Below, piece after piece: positions 11,481 to 22,478 of a stretch of 64,000 nucleotides of DNA (position 1 is the stretch's first letter; every line of letters begins with the position of its first letter). Made by a program: the position numbers and the translations under genes. A model generated the notes under the pieces. That model saw nothing but the letters and a program-made list of their open reading frames with translations, did not search any database and was not told the DNA's origin. Source of the DNA: Cephalotus follicularis (taxonomy: Eukaryota > Streptophyta > Magnoliopsida > Oxalidales > Cephalotaceae); the NCBI GenBank assembly GCA_001972305.1, contig BDDD01002656.1:108081-172080 (forward strand). The letters are read 5' to 3'.

Positions 11481-11804
11481 TTATTCTTCCTACCTTGATC
11501 CTAGAATAGGATTAGAAAAAAAGGAGCAAAGGAGGTTGGTTTCTTATTGTTCTGTTGCTGCTCTGGAACTTGAAGATTCAAATTTGAAAATAGAAGAAAG
11601 GACTTTGGTTGCTTGGTATAAATTCCTAAAAACACTTCTTATGTTTAATTATTGTTTTATTCGATTAGGCTTTGATTAGAGATTCTAAGATGGCTGTGAT
11701 CATTTATGTAATTAGATTACAGGATGTTCATAAGCTTAGAGCCGACTTGGATGAAAATTAAAGTTGATCACCCTACACACCAAAGACCTAAATTAGACAT
11801 AAAC
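11481..11804 (+). mobile_element. Continuation of the family-A LTR, then an unassigned junction
   Basis: After the TTATT duplication the interrupted LTR resumes with CTTCCTACCTTGATCC. This is the partner arm of the family-A hairpin, whose other arm is at 5282-5292. The family match fades after about 11,700. I see no gene. A truncation junction with Gypsy element E must lie before 11,805. Confidence 0.6.
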
Positions 11805-11975
11805 CCATAATTATTCTTACAGATCTTATAGAGTTGCCAATGGATGACCTGGATGTAATCCTAGGGATGGATTAGTTAGCAACACACTATGGTTGTGTGG
11901 ATTGTTATAGGAAGGTCGTAACCTTTTGTATGACAGGCCATTCTCAGTTCTAGTTTGTTGGAACCTTAGAGCACT
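11805..11975 (+). pseudogene. Gypsy element E: protease fragment
   Basis: Reads [17 protein letters not shown], a stop, then LATHYGCVDCYRK, the C-terminal half of a Gypsy aspartic protease. Compare [18 protein letters not shown] in element C. It is cut at 11975 by insertion of element D, and the same element resumes after the GCACT duplication at 24860-24864. Its upstream part is lost. Confidence 0.85.
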
Positions 11976-12090
11976 TGTAATATCCCGTTTTCGTCATATG
12001 TTATGTCACATGTTATAGGTGTTATGTATTTTGTTTCGGACCGTTTGATTTTGTTTTGAAAACTCAATTTTGTTTTTTTTTCTGGGCATT

Positions 12091-12240
12091 AAGCATCGAC
12101 GCCTGTGTTCTAAGCGTCGACGCCATAGTGTTGTGGTCTTTTGTGTTTCTTCCAGTATTGTAAACGTCGACACCTTGCTTTGACGTCGATGCTTTTGTGT
12201 AAAAGGGTTAGACGTTGACGCTTTGCATGACCGTCGACAC
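12091..12240. repeat. GCGTCGACGC palindrome array, cluster 1 of D 5' LTR
   Basis: Core centres (C of the central CG) are at 12097, 12118, 12168, 12187, 12216 and 12235. Spacings are 21, 50, 19, 29 and 19 bp. The same cluster in the 3' LTR has centres 22667, 22686, 22715 and 22734 (19, 29, 19). Confidence 0.9.
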
Positions 12241-12840
12241 TTAAGCCGTTCTTCCTTATCTGTTCTTGGATGGTGGCTTAGTTTTGGAAAGGAATTTTTG
12301 CCATAAAACTGATTATTTGATTTTCCTTTTATGTGGACGCGTTTTCTACTCAAATGGTAAGTTTTAGTCCAAACATTTTTGCCATAAAATTCACGATTTC
12401 ACTGTTTTAAAAAAGCTATCACCTGCATGTTAATACAAACCAGAAACACCATTATCTGTAGTGTTTTCAAACAACCATTTTCAATGTCTTTGCAATTTTT
12501 TTTAAAGGTATGCATGCTACTGATTTTCATTATCGGTTTATATTACTATTTTGATGATTGTTAAGCTATTAGATTGATCAAAGTTATGCTACTGATTCAT
12601 GAAAACTGTTTTAATCATATAGTTTGAGAAACCATGTTTTGAAAGTTTATGTTACTATGATCAACTTGAAAATCCATGTGTTCATACGTTTAAACTATTA
12701 TTCTTGTACTTGTCAATCATAAACGACATGTTTTAGACCCTGCATGTTACTGTTATATGATTTATGTTTAAGAAAATTTTATCTGTTCATGATTTCAACA
12801 GTTATAGCAGTGCAATTTTTTTTTTATATTTTTGACTTAA

Positions 12841-13105
12841 AGCATCGATGCCTATATAGTAAGCGTCAATGCCTCTGTATAGAAAAGCTGTTTAAAATGT
12901 CATGAATGAGTCTAAACGTCGATTGTCTTCGTTTTTCTATCGACGCTTATGCCTTAAATGTCGACGCCTTGTTTTGAGCGTCGACGCTTATGTCGTTAAT
13001 TGTTCTGTTTCTTCGACGCTTTGTTCAACGCTTTCATTGAGGCCTTGTGTTTAGACGTCAATGCCATGTTTAAGCGTCGACGCTTTTGTCCATAACGTCG
13101 ACGCT
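12841..13105. repeat. GCGTCGACGC palindrome array, cluster 2 of D 5' LTR
   Basis: Centres are at 12846, 12867, 12920, 12941, 12962, 12982, 13014, 13026 (weak), 13059, 13078 and 13099. Spacings are 21, 53, 21, 21, 20, 32, 12, 33, 19 and 21. One weak copy breaks the pattern. Confidence 0.9.
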
Positions 13106-14448
13106 TTCTTCTGGCAGTATGTATTTTTGTGTAATTTTATTTTATGATTCGATTTGGTTTGTATGTTTAGGGTATCGAAATACCTATGGTGAAGGTTAAG
13201 TCGTTTTTATGTCTACTTTTATTCCGTTCTAGTGTTTGATTAGATTTAATCGGCTAAGGTACGGATTCTTCGTTCTCGGTTTATTCCTTCGATTTTATCG
13301 AAATGATTTCAATGATAATTTTTGTACGGATTTATGTTTCAAATATTACTATCGATTTTATTCAGTTTGATAAATGAAATTGCAAATTTTATTTTGTTAA
13401 CTATTTTAATTATTTTTGGAATTAAGTGAGCATGACTTTCAATTTTGAAGGTATGTTGATATTTTATGGATATGATAATGATTTTGGATATATTTTGAAT
13501 TGTTTTTAGAATAGAACAATATTTTTGGAGTAATGACATACAGAGATATACGTACCTATGGGGTCCCATAGGCGTGTTCTTTGGCATAGAGGACATGACA
13601 CCTTCTATGGCGGTGTGATCAGTCTACGGCGTCTCTCATTGTTATTTTGATCACCTGAGTGTGATATTCGGATAGAGGCGGATGGGTCGACCCTAGTTTA
13701 TTATCGGATTCTGTTTTGGAATTTATTGTGTAGTGCCGTACACGTCGTTCCGTCGGAGCATGTGGGCATTGCGAACCCCTTGCATTTGTGTGTGTGTGTA
13801 TATATATATCGGATTCTCTGTGTGAAATTATTAAATCAAATTAAATTATGGAATTATAATATTATGGAATTTTGACATTTTGGAAATTTTGGAATATCGA
13901 TATTGGATAAAATTATGAAATTTTGGAATTCGGAAAATATTGAAATATTGAAATTTGGATATTATGAAATTTTATAACTGTTTTTAAATATAATGTTTTC
14001 ATTATGAAAGAAAATTTTATTTATGTTTTACATGAAATTGTTCATTTTTTTTTTAAAGTTCAGATATTTATGTATCTTTAAAATTACTGCCTATTGTTTT
14101 ATTTCCTATATCCGTACTGAGGTTTGCTCAGCCGTGTTTTGTTTTCCATGTGGCAGGTTTTCATGAGCGTCATAGGGATGTGTGATGAGAGGTGTCACTT
14201 TATGTCAGAGGATCACCTAGGATATTATCTTGTAGTGTTTTCAATTATGAGTTGGTGATGTGTATACTATTGTTTTGGAAAACAGTGTTTTGATTTTGTT
14301 TTGGAACTTATGTTTTGATTTCGGATTATGTTATTCTTATGTCAGTTCGGACCACCACGTTATTTGAAATAAAGTTAAGCACATGTTTTGATCAGTTTTG
14401 TATTATGACCTGTAAGCGCTCCCAACCGATCGGGGGTGTTACAGATTT

Positions 14449-14465
14449 CGGTATAAGAGAATAGG
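14449..14465 (+). promoter_or_regulatory. Degenerate tRNA-iMet primer-binding site, element D
   Basis: CGGTATAAGAGAATAGG, five bases after the LTR end, matches the usual GGTATCAGAGC with two substitutions. Inferred to be the mutated PBS. Confidence 0.65.
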
Positions 14466-14617
14466 TTTTCCCTTCCTTAGAAGACCTGTCTAGTCTTGAC
14501 CTGTGAGATTGGGTAGAAATTGGGATAGGGTTATTTCTGTATAGTCGTTCCGATATGTCCTTTCTTTAAGCTTTGTGTTTCTTTTCGTTATTTCATGATT
14601 TGGTTGTCGTTTCGTAG

Positions 14618-15805
14618 ATGGCACGAACAAGGAATACCCCTTACAGAACTGAACCAGTTGTGGCTCGGGAAGAGGTTAGAAATGAACATTCAGTTGACGA
14701 ATTGGTAGGACAGGCAGTTGCTTAGGAGGTGAATCGAGTGATTCACACTATGCAAAATCTGGGACAAGGTCATCGGGAGCATGTTGATGAGGAGAATGCA
14801 CCGATTGATGATCAGGCTGACAGGGGAGCTGGGGACCGGCCTGAAACTCCAGTATATGTTTGGCTTGAGAGGTTCCAGAAGCAGAGGCCAAGGTCTTTTA
14901 GTTCAACACCTACACCTATGCAGGATGAACACTGGATTGCACAAATGTAGAAATTTTTTGAAGTGCTGGGGTGTAACGATGAGCAGAAGGTGAAGTTAGC
15001 AGCTTATAAGCTGGAAGGAGACGCTCAACAATGGTGGAAGACGCTGAGGCTAGCTAAGGGAGGAGGATTTATTGATGCTTTGTCATGGTCTGAGTTTTGT
15101 GAAGTCTTCTATCAGTAGTATTTTCCCACTTCTGATAAGGAGGCTTACGCAAGGGAGTTTGTGAATACAAGGTAGAAGGATGGTGAATTAGTCACCGAGT
15201 TCTCTGCCTGGTTAACCAGATTGGCGGGCTTTACTGGATCCGCGGAAGGGTCGGCATTGGAAAAAGCTGAGAAGTTAAAATGGAAGCTGCGTTATTAGCT
15301 CACAGGAAAACTGATAAATTCAAAATTTGCTGATGTATCTGAGGTTGTAAATGCTGTGAAAAATATTGAGATTGAGAGGTTGGATTTCTAGGCTGCTCGG
15401 TAAGAAGGAGAGAGAAAAAGGAGCAGAGGTGACGATCAAGGTCAGGGTTCCAGACAACAAGGTAAGGGTCAAGGCGGCTAGTGGAATAAGCGTCGTGATG
15501 GTAAGTAGCAAAAGAAGAATAATAATCAGAAAAAAGATGGGGGACAACAGAGACAACCGAGAAACGATCAGAGGCAAGTTCAGGGAGCTACTGGTGCGGG
15601 TAACCCCAATGTTCAAATTCCACATTGTGATACTTGTGGGAAGCGACATCCTATTGGGACATGCTATAAGGCTACTGGGGCGTGCTTTGCGTGTGGACAG
15701 ATTGGTCATCCCTTTAAAGATTTTCCAAATCCTCATACAAAGAATAAAGGAGGAAATTGTAATGATGCGAGACAGCATAACATGGGAGGCAGAGTCTCTG
15801 CTTTG
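14618..15805 (+). pseudogene. Gag of element D
   Basis: ATG at 14618 (MARTRNTPYRTEP). The retrotransposon gag core follows (KVKLAAYKLEGDAQQWWKTL, about 14990-15047; SWSEFCEVFY, 15085). The C-terminal zinc-knuckle region reads CDTCGKRHPIGTC and CFACGQIGHPFKDFP at about 15627-15727; the last Cys of the second knuckle is Phe. Stops occur at about 14723, 14948, 15116, 15173 and 15296, and a frame change lies near 15390. Leftover frames on both strands in 15320-15900 are shadows of this gene. Confidence 0.88.
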
Positions 15806-17317
15806 ATGACTCACCAGGCTGCTAACGCTCCAGGTACAGTTTCGGGTTTCATTTATGTTGGTAATCATAAAGCTTTTGTATAGTATGATACTGGATCGAC
15901 TCATTCAGTAGTAGCGAGATCTTTTGTTCGGCATCTTGGGATGCCATCTAAGACTCTTGATCCAGTTCTGGTTCTTTTGACCCCTATGGGGACCTCTATT
16001 GTGATATCTGAGTACCTTTATGATTGCCCTGTTATGTTCGATGACAAAGTTCATGAGACGGATATTCTCCTGATTGATATGCATGATTTTGATATGATTC
16101 TGGGTATGGATTGGTTAGATCATCACCGTGCTTCGATTGATTGTCACGCTCAGAGGATTCTATTTGGAGATGTGGACCGACCTGAGTTTGTTTATCACGG
16201 TTCACGACCGAGGAAGGATGTGAAGATTATCTCAGCTTTGAAGGCTCTGAAATTGGTAGCTAAGGGCACTAAAGGATTCTTAGATGTTGTAAAGGATGTC
16301 TCTAAGGATGAACCTCACCTTGAGGATTATCCTATCGTTAGAGAGTTTTCAGATGTGTTTTTGGAGGAGTTACCGGGTTTGACACCGTAACGGGAAGTTG
16401 AGTTTACCATTGAACTCATTCCTGGAGCGGGACCTATTTCTAAAGCACCCTATAGGATGGCACAGCTAGAGTTGCAAGAATTGTTGGATCGGGGTTTCAT
16501 TTGGCTTAGTGTCTTACCATTGTGTCCTCGGGTTCTATTTGTTAAGAAGAAGGATGGTTTAATGAGATTGTGCATTGAATACAGGGAGCTGAATCGGATT
16601 ACCTACCTTGGATTGATGACCTGTTTGATCAACTCCAAGGTGCTAGGTATTTTTCTAGGATTGATTTGAGGTCTGGATATCATCAGCTACGGATAAGGGA
16701 TGAAGACGTACCTAAGACTGCTTTCCGCACACGGTATGTGCATTACGAGTTTCTGGTGATGCCGTTTGGACTTACTAATGCGCCAGCAGTCTTAATGGAT
16801 TTGATGAATCAGATTTTTCATGAATTCCTAGATAGATTTGTGATTGTGTTCATAAATGATATTCTGGTTTATTCAAAGTCGAGGGAAGAGCATGAAGAAC
16901 AGCTTCGTATAGTGTTGGGGATTTTGAGGAAGAATCAGCTATATGCGAAGTTTTGAAAGTGTGAGTTCTTGTTGAAACATGTGGCATTCTCGGTCCACAT
17001 GGTAACAGCAGAGGGCATCAGTGTGGATCCTACTAAGGATGAAGCTATTACTAAATGGCCGAGACCTACCACAGTGACGGAGGTTAGGAGTTTTCTGGGT
17101 ATGGCTCATTACTATTGGCGGTTTATGGAAGGCTTTTCCTCGATAGCCTTGCCATTGACACAGCTTATGAGAAAGGGAGAAAATTTTGTGTGGAATGAAG
17201 AATGGGAGAAAAGTTTTGAAAAGTTGAAGAATGGTCTTGTGTCTACACCAGTTCTTCGTTTACCATATGGGTTAGGTGGATACAAAATTTTCAGTGATGC
17301 TTCCAAGAAGGGTTTGG
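15806..17317 (+). pseudogene. Protease, reverse transcriptase and start of RNase H of element D
   Basis: The protease has YDTGSTHSVVARSF (about 15886) and MILGMDWLDHHRASIDCHA (16095). RT has [20 protein letters not shown], then a ~30-nt deletion with frameshift at about 16600 that removes the KYPLP segment. It continues [20 protein letters not shown] and [10 protein letters not shown]. The catalytic motif at 16849-16860 reads F-I-N-D instead of F-I-D-D, so a metal-binding Asp is lost. A thumb and RNase H start follow (FLGMAHYYWRF; SDASKKGL). A stop at 16387 and another at 16955 also break it. The RNase H is split by solo LTR F at 17317 and continues at 20555. Confidence 0.93.
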
Positions 17318-20300
17318 TGTACCAACCAGAGTTTTTGTTAAAGTTATTGTTTATGGAAATATGCATACCTAAAGAAAATTTGAGGATAAAAAGCTTATGT
17401 TCCGAATATGATATCTTAAAGCAAGAGAATTCCATGTTATTCTTTTGATGTATAGAAATAAAACTTATGTTGTTCTTTCTGTTGGCAGAGAAAGCGGTGT
17501 ATGTCTCTGGTCAAAGGACTAGCATGTTTTGTAACAGTACTTTGATGAAAGAAATATAGTATTCTAGTAAGTGGACTACTTTTACCTTGGCCTTTGATGA
17601 ATGTTTGGTGTTATGAGTTTTGTATTTGCAGCTACGTCCGAAGAGCTAGGGAGTCCTCAAATAGTATAGCAGAGGATTGCAAGGGTCGTTAGTTATGTGT
17701 TTGAGGTCTTACCTGAGGAGGCAGGTAGTCCTCGGATGTTGAGATATGGCTTTATGTGTTGATGGGTAAGACTTGTTGATCCTCGGATAGCAAGATCGAG
17801 CATGGCAGGAGTTTCCTGTATGTGTTTAAGAGTTCTACCGAGTAGCCAGGGAGTCCTCGGATAGTTAGCTGTTTGATGTTTTAAGGTTGAGATATCTTAG
17901 TCTGAGGTGAGGAGGAGTCCTCGGATGGCTAAGAAGTTAGGCGTGTGAGACTTAATGTTGAGTCCTCAGATGCGCAGTCAGAGGAGAATAAAGAGTGAGG
18001 TCTGTGGCCGACCTCAAGGTTTCATGCGGCAACGTATAATAATGTTTTCTAGCGCTACAGTGCTTAAGTTCGTTAACCTGTGCGTTTTGATGCTTGGCAA
18101 GTGTATGTTAATAAGCGCTCTTTAAGGAAGAGCAGAGGAGAAATGCCCGTGGAGGAGCTGTGTCCTCGGGCGTGAGTACACCTAGGTGTTTAAATGATCA
18201 CGCAAGGAGCACGTGATGAAGCGTTCTTTGGAAAAGAGCAGGGGAGAGAGAGAGCCGTGTACAGATGGTGTCCCTGAGCTTTTAGTAGACCTGGGTGTTT
18301 GGTTTGCACGTGAAAAGAGCATGTGGGCTTCCCGGGCTTAAGTGAAATGGTGAGTTTGGTTCCTTAGTAGTTCCTTTTGAGTCCTCTGCCCCGGCGTTCA
18401 GGTCGGGCGTTATGCAGACCTTGGTGTTTTTAAGTGAGCAAGTGAGGAGCACATGGGTATTCTCCTCGGATGTTTAGTGATGCGGCGCATTTTGGATTTC
18501 TTGGATGAAGGCAGTGTTGGCGACTTAGTGAGTTTGGTTCCTTGTGTGTTTTGCCCTAGCTTTCTCCTTGGGCTTTTTGCATAGTGCGTCCCTGGTGCGA
18601 TCCTTAGTGGGTGCTCGGGCAGTTTTGAGTTGAGAAGGTTGTTGGCATGGTGCGCCATTCCCGCAGGGCACGTCTCCCAGAGCAGAGCAGGAATGGGTCC
18701 TATCACTCTAAATCCTATGTGTGTGGTAGAAAGCAGCAGTGCTTAACCTGTGTATCAGCCGAGGATTCTTTGACAAGCCTGTAAGCAGCGCTTTGGACTA
18801 CAGACTAGTTGCCATATCTAGCTTTTTCTCAATTTGTGAAGTAATTATCTTGATTGAGGGACACATGTCAAGCAAGGGAGTGATGATTTAAGATATTTGA
18901 TGGATAGGGACATGTGTCATCAATTTGTAGGTGGAGGATTTGAGCACATGGGCAACTAAGAGGTGACCCGCATGGGTGATGTCATTAAAGGACAAGGTGG
19001 CGTGGTGACGTTTTATGCATGCTTACTCTCAAAGTTCAACTCCTTATATATGTGTGTAGCTTTGGCTTGAGAATGGGTTGTTTTAGGATGGTTTTGCCGA
19101 GGACAATTCAACTAGGAAAAGGAGAGAAGGAGATTAAAGCAATGAAGGATTCCTACTCATTTTTCTAAAGTATAAATTATTTTGTTTTCTTCTGATATTT
19201 TATAGCAGCTTGTTTTTTTCATAACTTTTTCGTTTCTTCATAAAAAATCGAATGGTTGAATGTTTTGGAAACTTTAAGATGTCCTGTAAAACTATTATGT
19301 TTCGTATGTTTCAAAATTCTATTAACTTCTTGACAAAAAACTATGTTTAAGATTAATGCTCATGTACTATTTTCATATGGAACCTGCAACTTTAAAAATT
19401 CATTGCAGATTCGTTTCTCAACCAAAATTTATGAATTTATCTTTCTGAATTCGTTGAGATGTCTACTTTAGCTTTAATGTTTTACGTTTTCTCTGAAAAT
19501 GAATGTTTATATGTAAAAAAATCAGTTTTAGATATGTTGTACAATGTTGTTTTATGAATGCTTTGAGTTGATCACTCAAAGTATTGAGAAATGTTTTATG
19601 AAATGTGGAAATGTGAAGAACTGAGATGAACAACTCTTGGATTGCGATCCAAAGAGTGATAATGGAGCGGAGAGTGCTCACGGATATGCATGTGATGTAA
19701 GGATAGTAATCGGGGAGTGCACAATGCCCCGGTGAAGCATGGTTCAATTGGGTTATTTAAGTTTATAAAACCCCTCTGTTGTTATGAGACGTTCTGATTC
19801 ATGAGTTCAGATAAGGGAAAGGAATGAATGTGAAATGTGCTGGTTTTTATAAGACATACCAGGAAATGGTTTTCAATGATGTTTTCAAGTACGATTGTGC
19901 TATATGCCAGAAAAAAAATGTATGATTTAGAAATGTTTTTGATAAAAATTATCAAGAAAAGGGATTTTGATAACGTTTTTACGACTATGATTCTTGCTAG
20001 GCTATTTGAGCTCATTCCTTTCAATATTTTGTTTTCAAATAAATTATCCGGCAAATGATTGAACGTGGAATTTTGAGCTTTAGAGGAAGTTCGTAACAGA
20101 AGCTTGGAAAGGAATGATGTTATGCAATAATGTTTTGTATAATTGTTTTATGATGTAATCAGTTTATGTTTTCCGCTGTGTAATGTGTTATGACAAGTTA
20201 TGTGCAACGATTGTTATGATGAGACTATGATGTTTAGTGTTGAAAGTTGTACGACATATTTGAGATAATGAGAAATAAATGAAAGATGTTAGCAATAAGC

Positions 20301-20554
20301 AAAATTTTGATATATAATAGTTTCAATTAAAAGTATGATGATTATAAGGTTTAGTCTTCAAAGTTATATGTACATATCGAAGTTACGAGGTTTTGAATAC
20401 GATATAACATAGATCGTTAAATGATTAAACGATTTGATGGATAATGGTTCAACTTCGAGATTGTTGAACGATTTAAAGGTTCACCACCACGTAACGCACC
20501 GGATCCTCGAGGCTCGCTTTGAGCATAAAGTGAACTCAAATAGGGGATGCTACA
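17318..20554 (+). mobile_element. Solo LTR F, TSD TTTGG
   Basis: TGTACCAACC...GGATGCTACA, 3,237 bp, with TTTGG at 17313-17317 and 20555-20559. Removing it and one TTTGG restores the RNase H frame across ...KKGL/GCVLM. There is no internal coding region or second LTR, so it is a solo LTR made by LTR-LTR recombination, or less likely a non-coding element. It contains dispersed GAGTCCTCGGAT motifs (17651-17970). None of its open frames resembles a known protein. Confidence 0.9.
17651..17970. repeat. Dispersed GAGTCCTCGGAT motif in LTR F
   Basis: Six copies at about 17651, 17726, 17777, 17851, 17915 and 17960 (45-75 bp apart), interleaved with inverted half-sites such as CTGAGGAGG. The TCCTCGG core also recurs in LTR G (57219, 57769, 57931, 58147, 61622, 61870). 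Confidence 0.75.
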
Positions 20555-22421
20555 TTTGGGATGTGTTTTGATGCATTACGGTCATGTTATAGCTTACGCT
20601 TCGAGACAGCTTAAGCCCTATGAAATGAACTACCATACACATGACCTTGAGTTGGCAGCTGTGGTTTTTGCATTAAAGATCTGGAGGCATTATTTGTACG
20701 GAGAAACTTGTGACATTTTCACCGATCACAAGAGTCTCAAGTACATTTTCACCCATAAAGAGTTTAATATGTGACAGAGGCAGTGGTTGGAGATCCTAAA
20801 GGATTACGATCTTAATATTCAGTACCATCCTGGTAAGGCGAATGTGGTAGCTGTCGCTCTTAGTAGGAAGAGTTCGGGGAGTGTGGCGGCTTTTCTCGCA
20901 CAACCTCAGTTGATTGTTGATATGGAGCGGTTGGAGCTGGATTTGTTTGTTCGGGGTTCAGGAGGCTTTGTTGCTAGTATGAATGTAGAACCTACCCTTA
21001 TATCTCGGATTAAGGCGGCTCAGTGTGATGATGGTGAATTATGGGCCTTAGTCCAGAATGTGGAAGAGGGTAAGTAGTTGGAGTTTCATGTGGATGATCA
21101 GGGATTTATATGGTTGGGTAGACATTTATGTGTGCCTGCTGATCCGAAAATTAGAGAGGTCATTTTATCTGAGGCACATAGGTCTCCATTCTCTATACAT
21201 CCAGGTTCTAAAAAAATGCATAGAGACTTGAAGAGAAATTTTAGGTGGAATGGGATGAAGAGGGATGTAGCAAAATTTTTTGGGAGATGTTTGATTTGTC
21301 AGCAGGTTAAGATTGAACATCAGAGAGCTAGTGGATTGCTATAACCTTTGGAAATTCCTGTGTGGAAATGGGAGAGCATAGCTATGGATTTTGTTACTGG
21401 CTTGCTAAGGACATTCAGGAGAAATGATGCTATATGGGTAGTGGTCGATCGATTGACCAAATCGACTCACTTCTTGGCTATTCGAGAGGGCTTTTATATG
21501 GAACGATTACCTGAGGTTTTTCAGCAAGAGATAGTGAGACTTCATGGGACACATGTATCCATTGTATCGGATAGGGATCCCTGTTTCACTTCTAGATTTT
21601 TGAAGGGGTTTCAGAAGGTGTGGGGTACGCGGCTCAATTATAGTACAACTTTCCACCCACAAACAGATAGGTAGTCTGAGAGGACTATCCAGACTTTAGA
21701 AGACATGCTGAGGTCTTGTGCTTTAGAGTGGACTTGAAACTGGGATGAATATTTGAGTTTGGTGGAGTTTGCGTACAACAACAGTTGGCATGCTAGTATT
21801 CGGATGGCACCTTTTGAGGCTTTATATGGGAGGAAGTGTCGAGCTCCAACCTGTTGGGATGGAGTAGGAGAAAGAGTCATTGAAGGACCTGACCTAGTTC
21901 AGATCACTACTAATAAAGTGACAATAGCTAGGGAAAGATTGAAGGCAGCTCAGTCCCAACAGAAGAGTTATGCAGACAAACATCGGAGGAACTTGGAGTT
22001 TAAAGAAGGTGAACATGTGTTTTTGAAGGTTTCACCTTGGAAAGGAGTCCATCGTTTTGGCTTGAAAAGGAAGTTGAGTCCTCAGTTTATAGGACCATTT
22101 GAAGTTCTAGAAAAGGTTGATGGGATTGCCTATCGGTTAGCTTTGCCTCCACAGTTAGCACGTGTCCATAATGTGTTCCATGTGTCTATGTTAAGGGGTT
22201 ATCAATATCATCCCCTGCACGTGGTCCACTATTCCTAGGACAAGATTCAGGAGGATTTATCTTGTGAAGAGGAGGCAGAAGCTATTCTTGATCGGCAGGA
22301 ACGGGTTATGCGTAGTAAGGCCAATCCATTCGTCAAGGTCTCGTGGAAAAACCATCCGGAGCGTGAGGCTACATGGGAGTTGGAGGAGCATATTCAGGAA
22401 AAGTACCCTCGTTTGTTTTAA
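20555..22421 (+). pseudogene. RNase H, integrase and chromodomain of element D
   Basis: RNase H resumes ([67 protein letters not shown]). Integrase has a zinc-binding HHCC region (EAHRSPFSIHPG; CLICQQVK, about 21295) and the DDE core: D in MDFVTGL (21386), D in VSDRDPCF (21566), E in MAPFEALYG (21806). The C-terminal domain reads LSPQFIGPFEVLEKV and VHNVFHVSMLRGY. A chromodomain-like tail follows (EAILDRQERVMRSK; VSWKNHPEREATWELEEHI, to 22421), which places the element among chromoviruses. Stops lie at 20772, 21075, 21342, 21672, 21735 and 22236. Otherwise the frame is well kept, so insertion was relatively recent. Confidence 0.95.
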
Positions 22422-22478
22422 TGAGGTATGTCTTTGTCTATGATTTCGAGACATAATCTTTTTTTTAGGGGTTGTGGA

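Larger units (their letters stand above)
11976..14443 (+). repeat. 5' LTR of element D
   Basis: About 2.47 kb, close in sequence to 22479-24859. It carries two GCGTCGACGC clusters: 12091-12240 (about 115-265 bp in) and 12841-13105 (about 865-1130 bp in). The 3' end GATCGGGGGTGTTACA is followed directly by the primer-binding region. A short TG/TA repeat lies at 13790-13810. Confidence 0.93.

Noticed and set aside
12091-13105. CRISPR-like array or ordinary satellite
   Set aside because: Eukaryotic LTR context, repeats of only ~10 bp, variable gaps and non-matching spacers; no Cas genes. Not a satellite because spacers are not homologous.
15320-15904. 194-codon minus-strand frame rich in Leu/Ile/Thr
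   Set aside because: Shadow of the gag zinc-knuckle and basic region of element D on the opposite strand.
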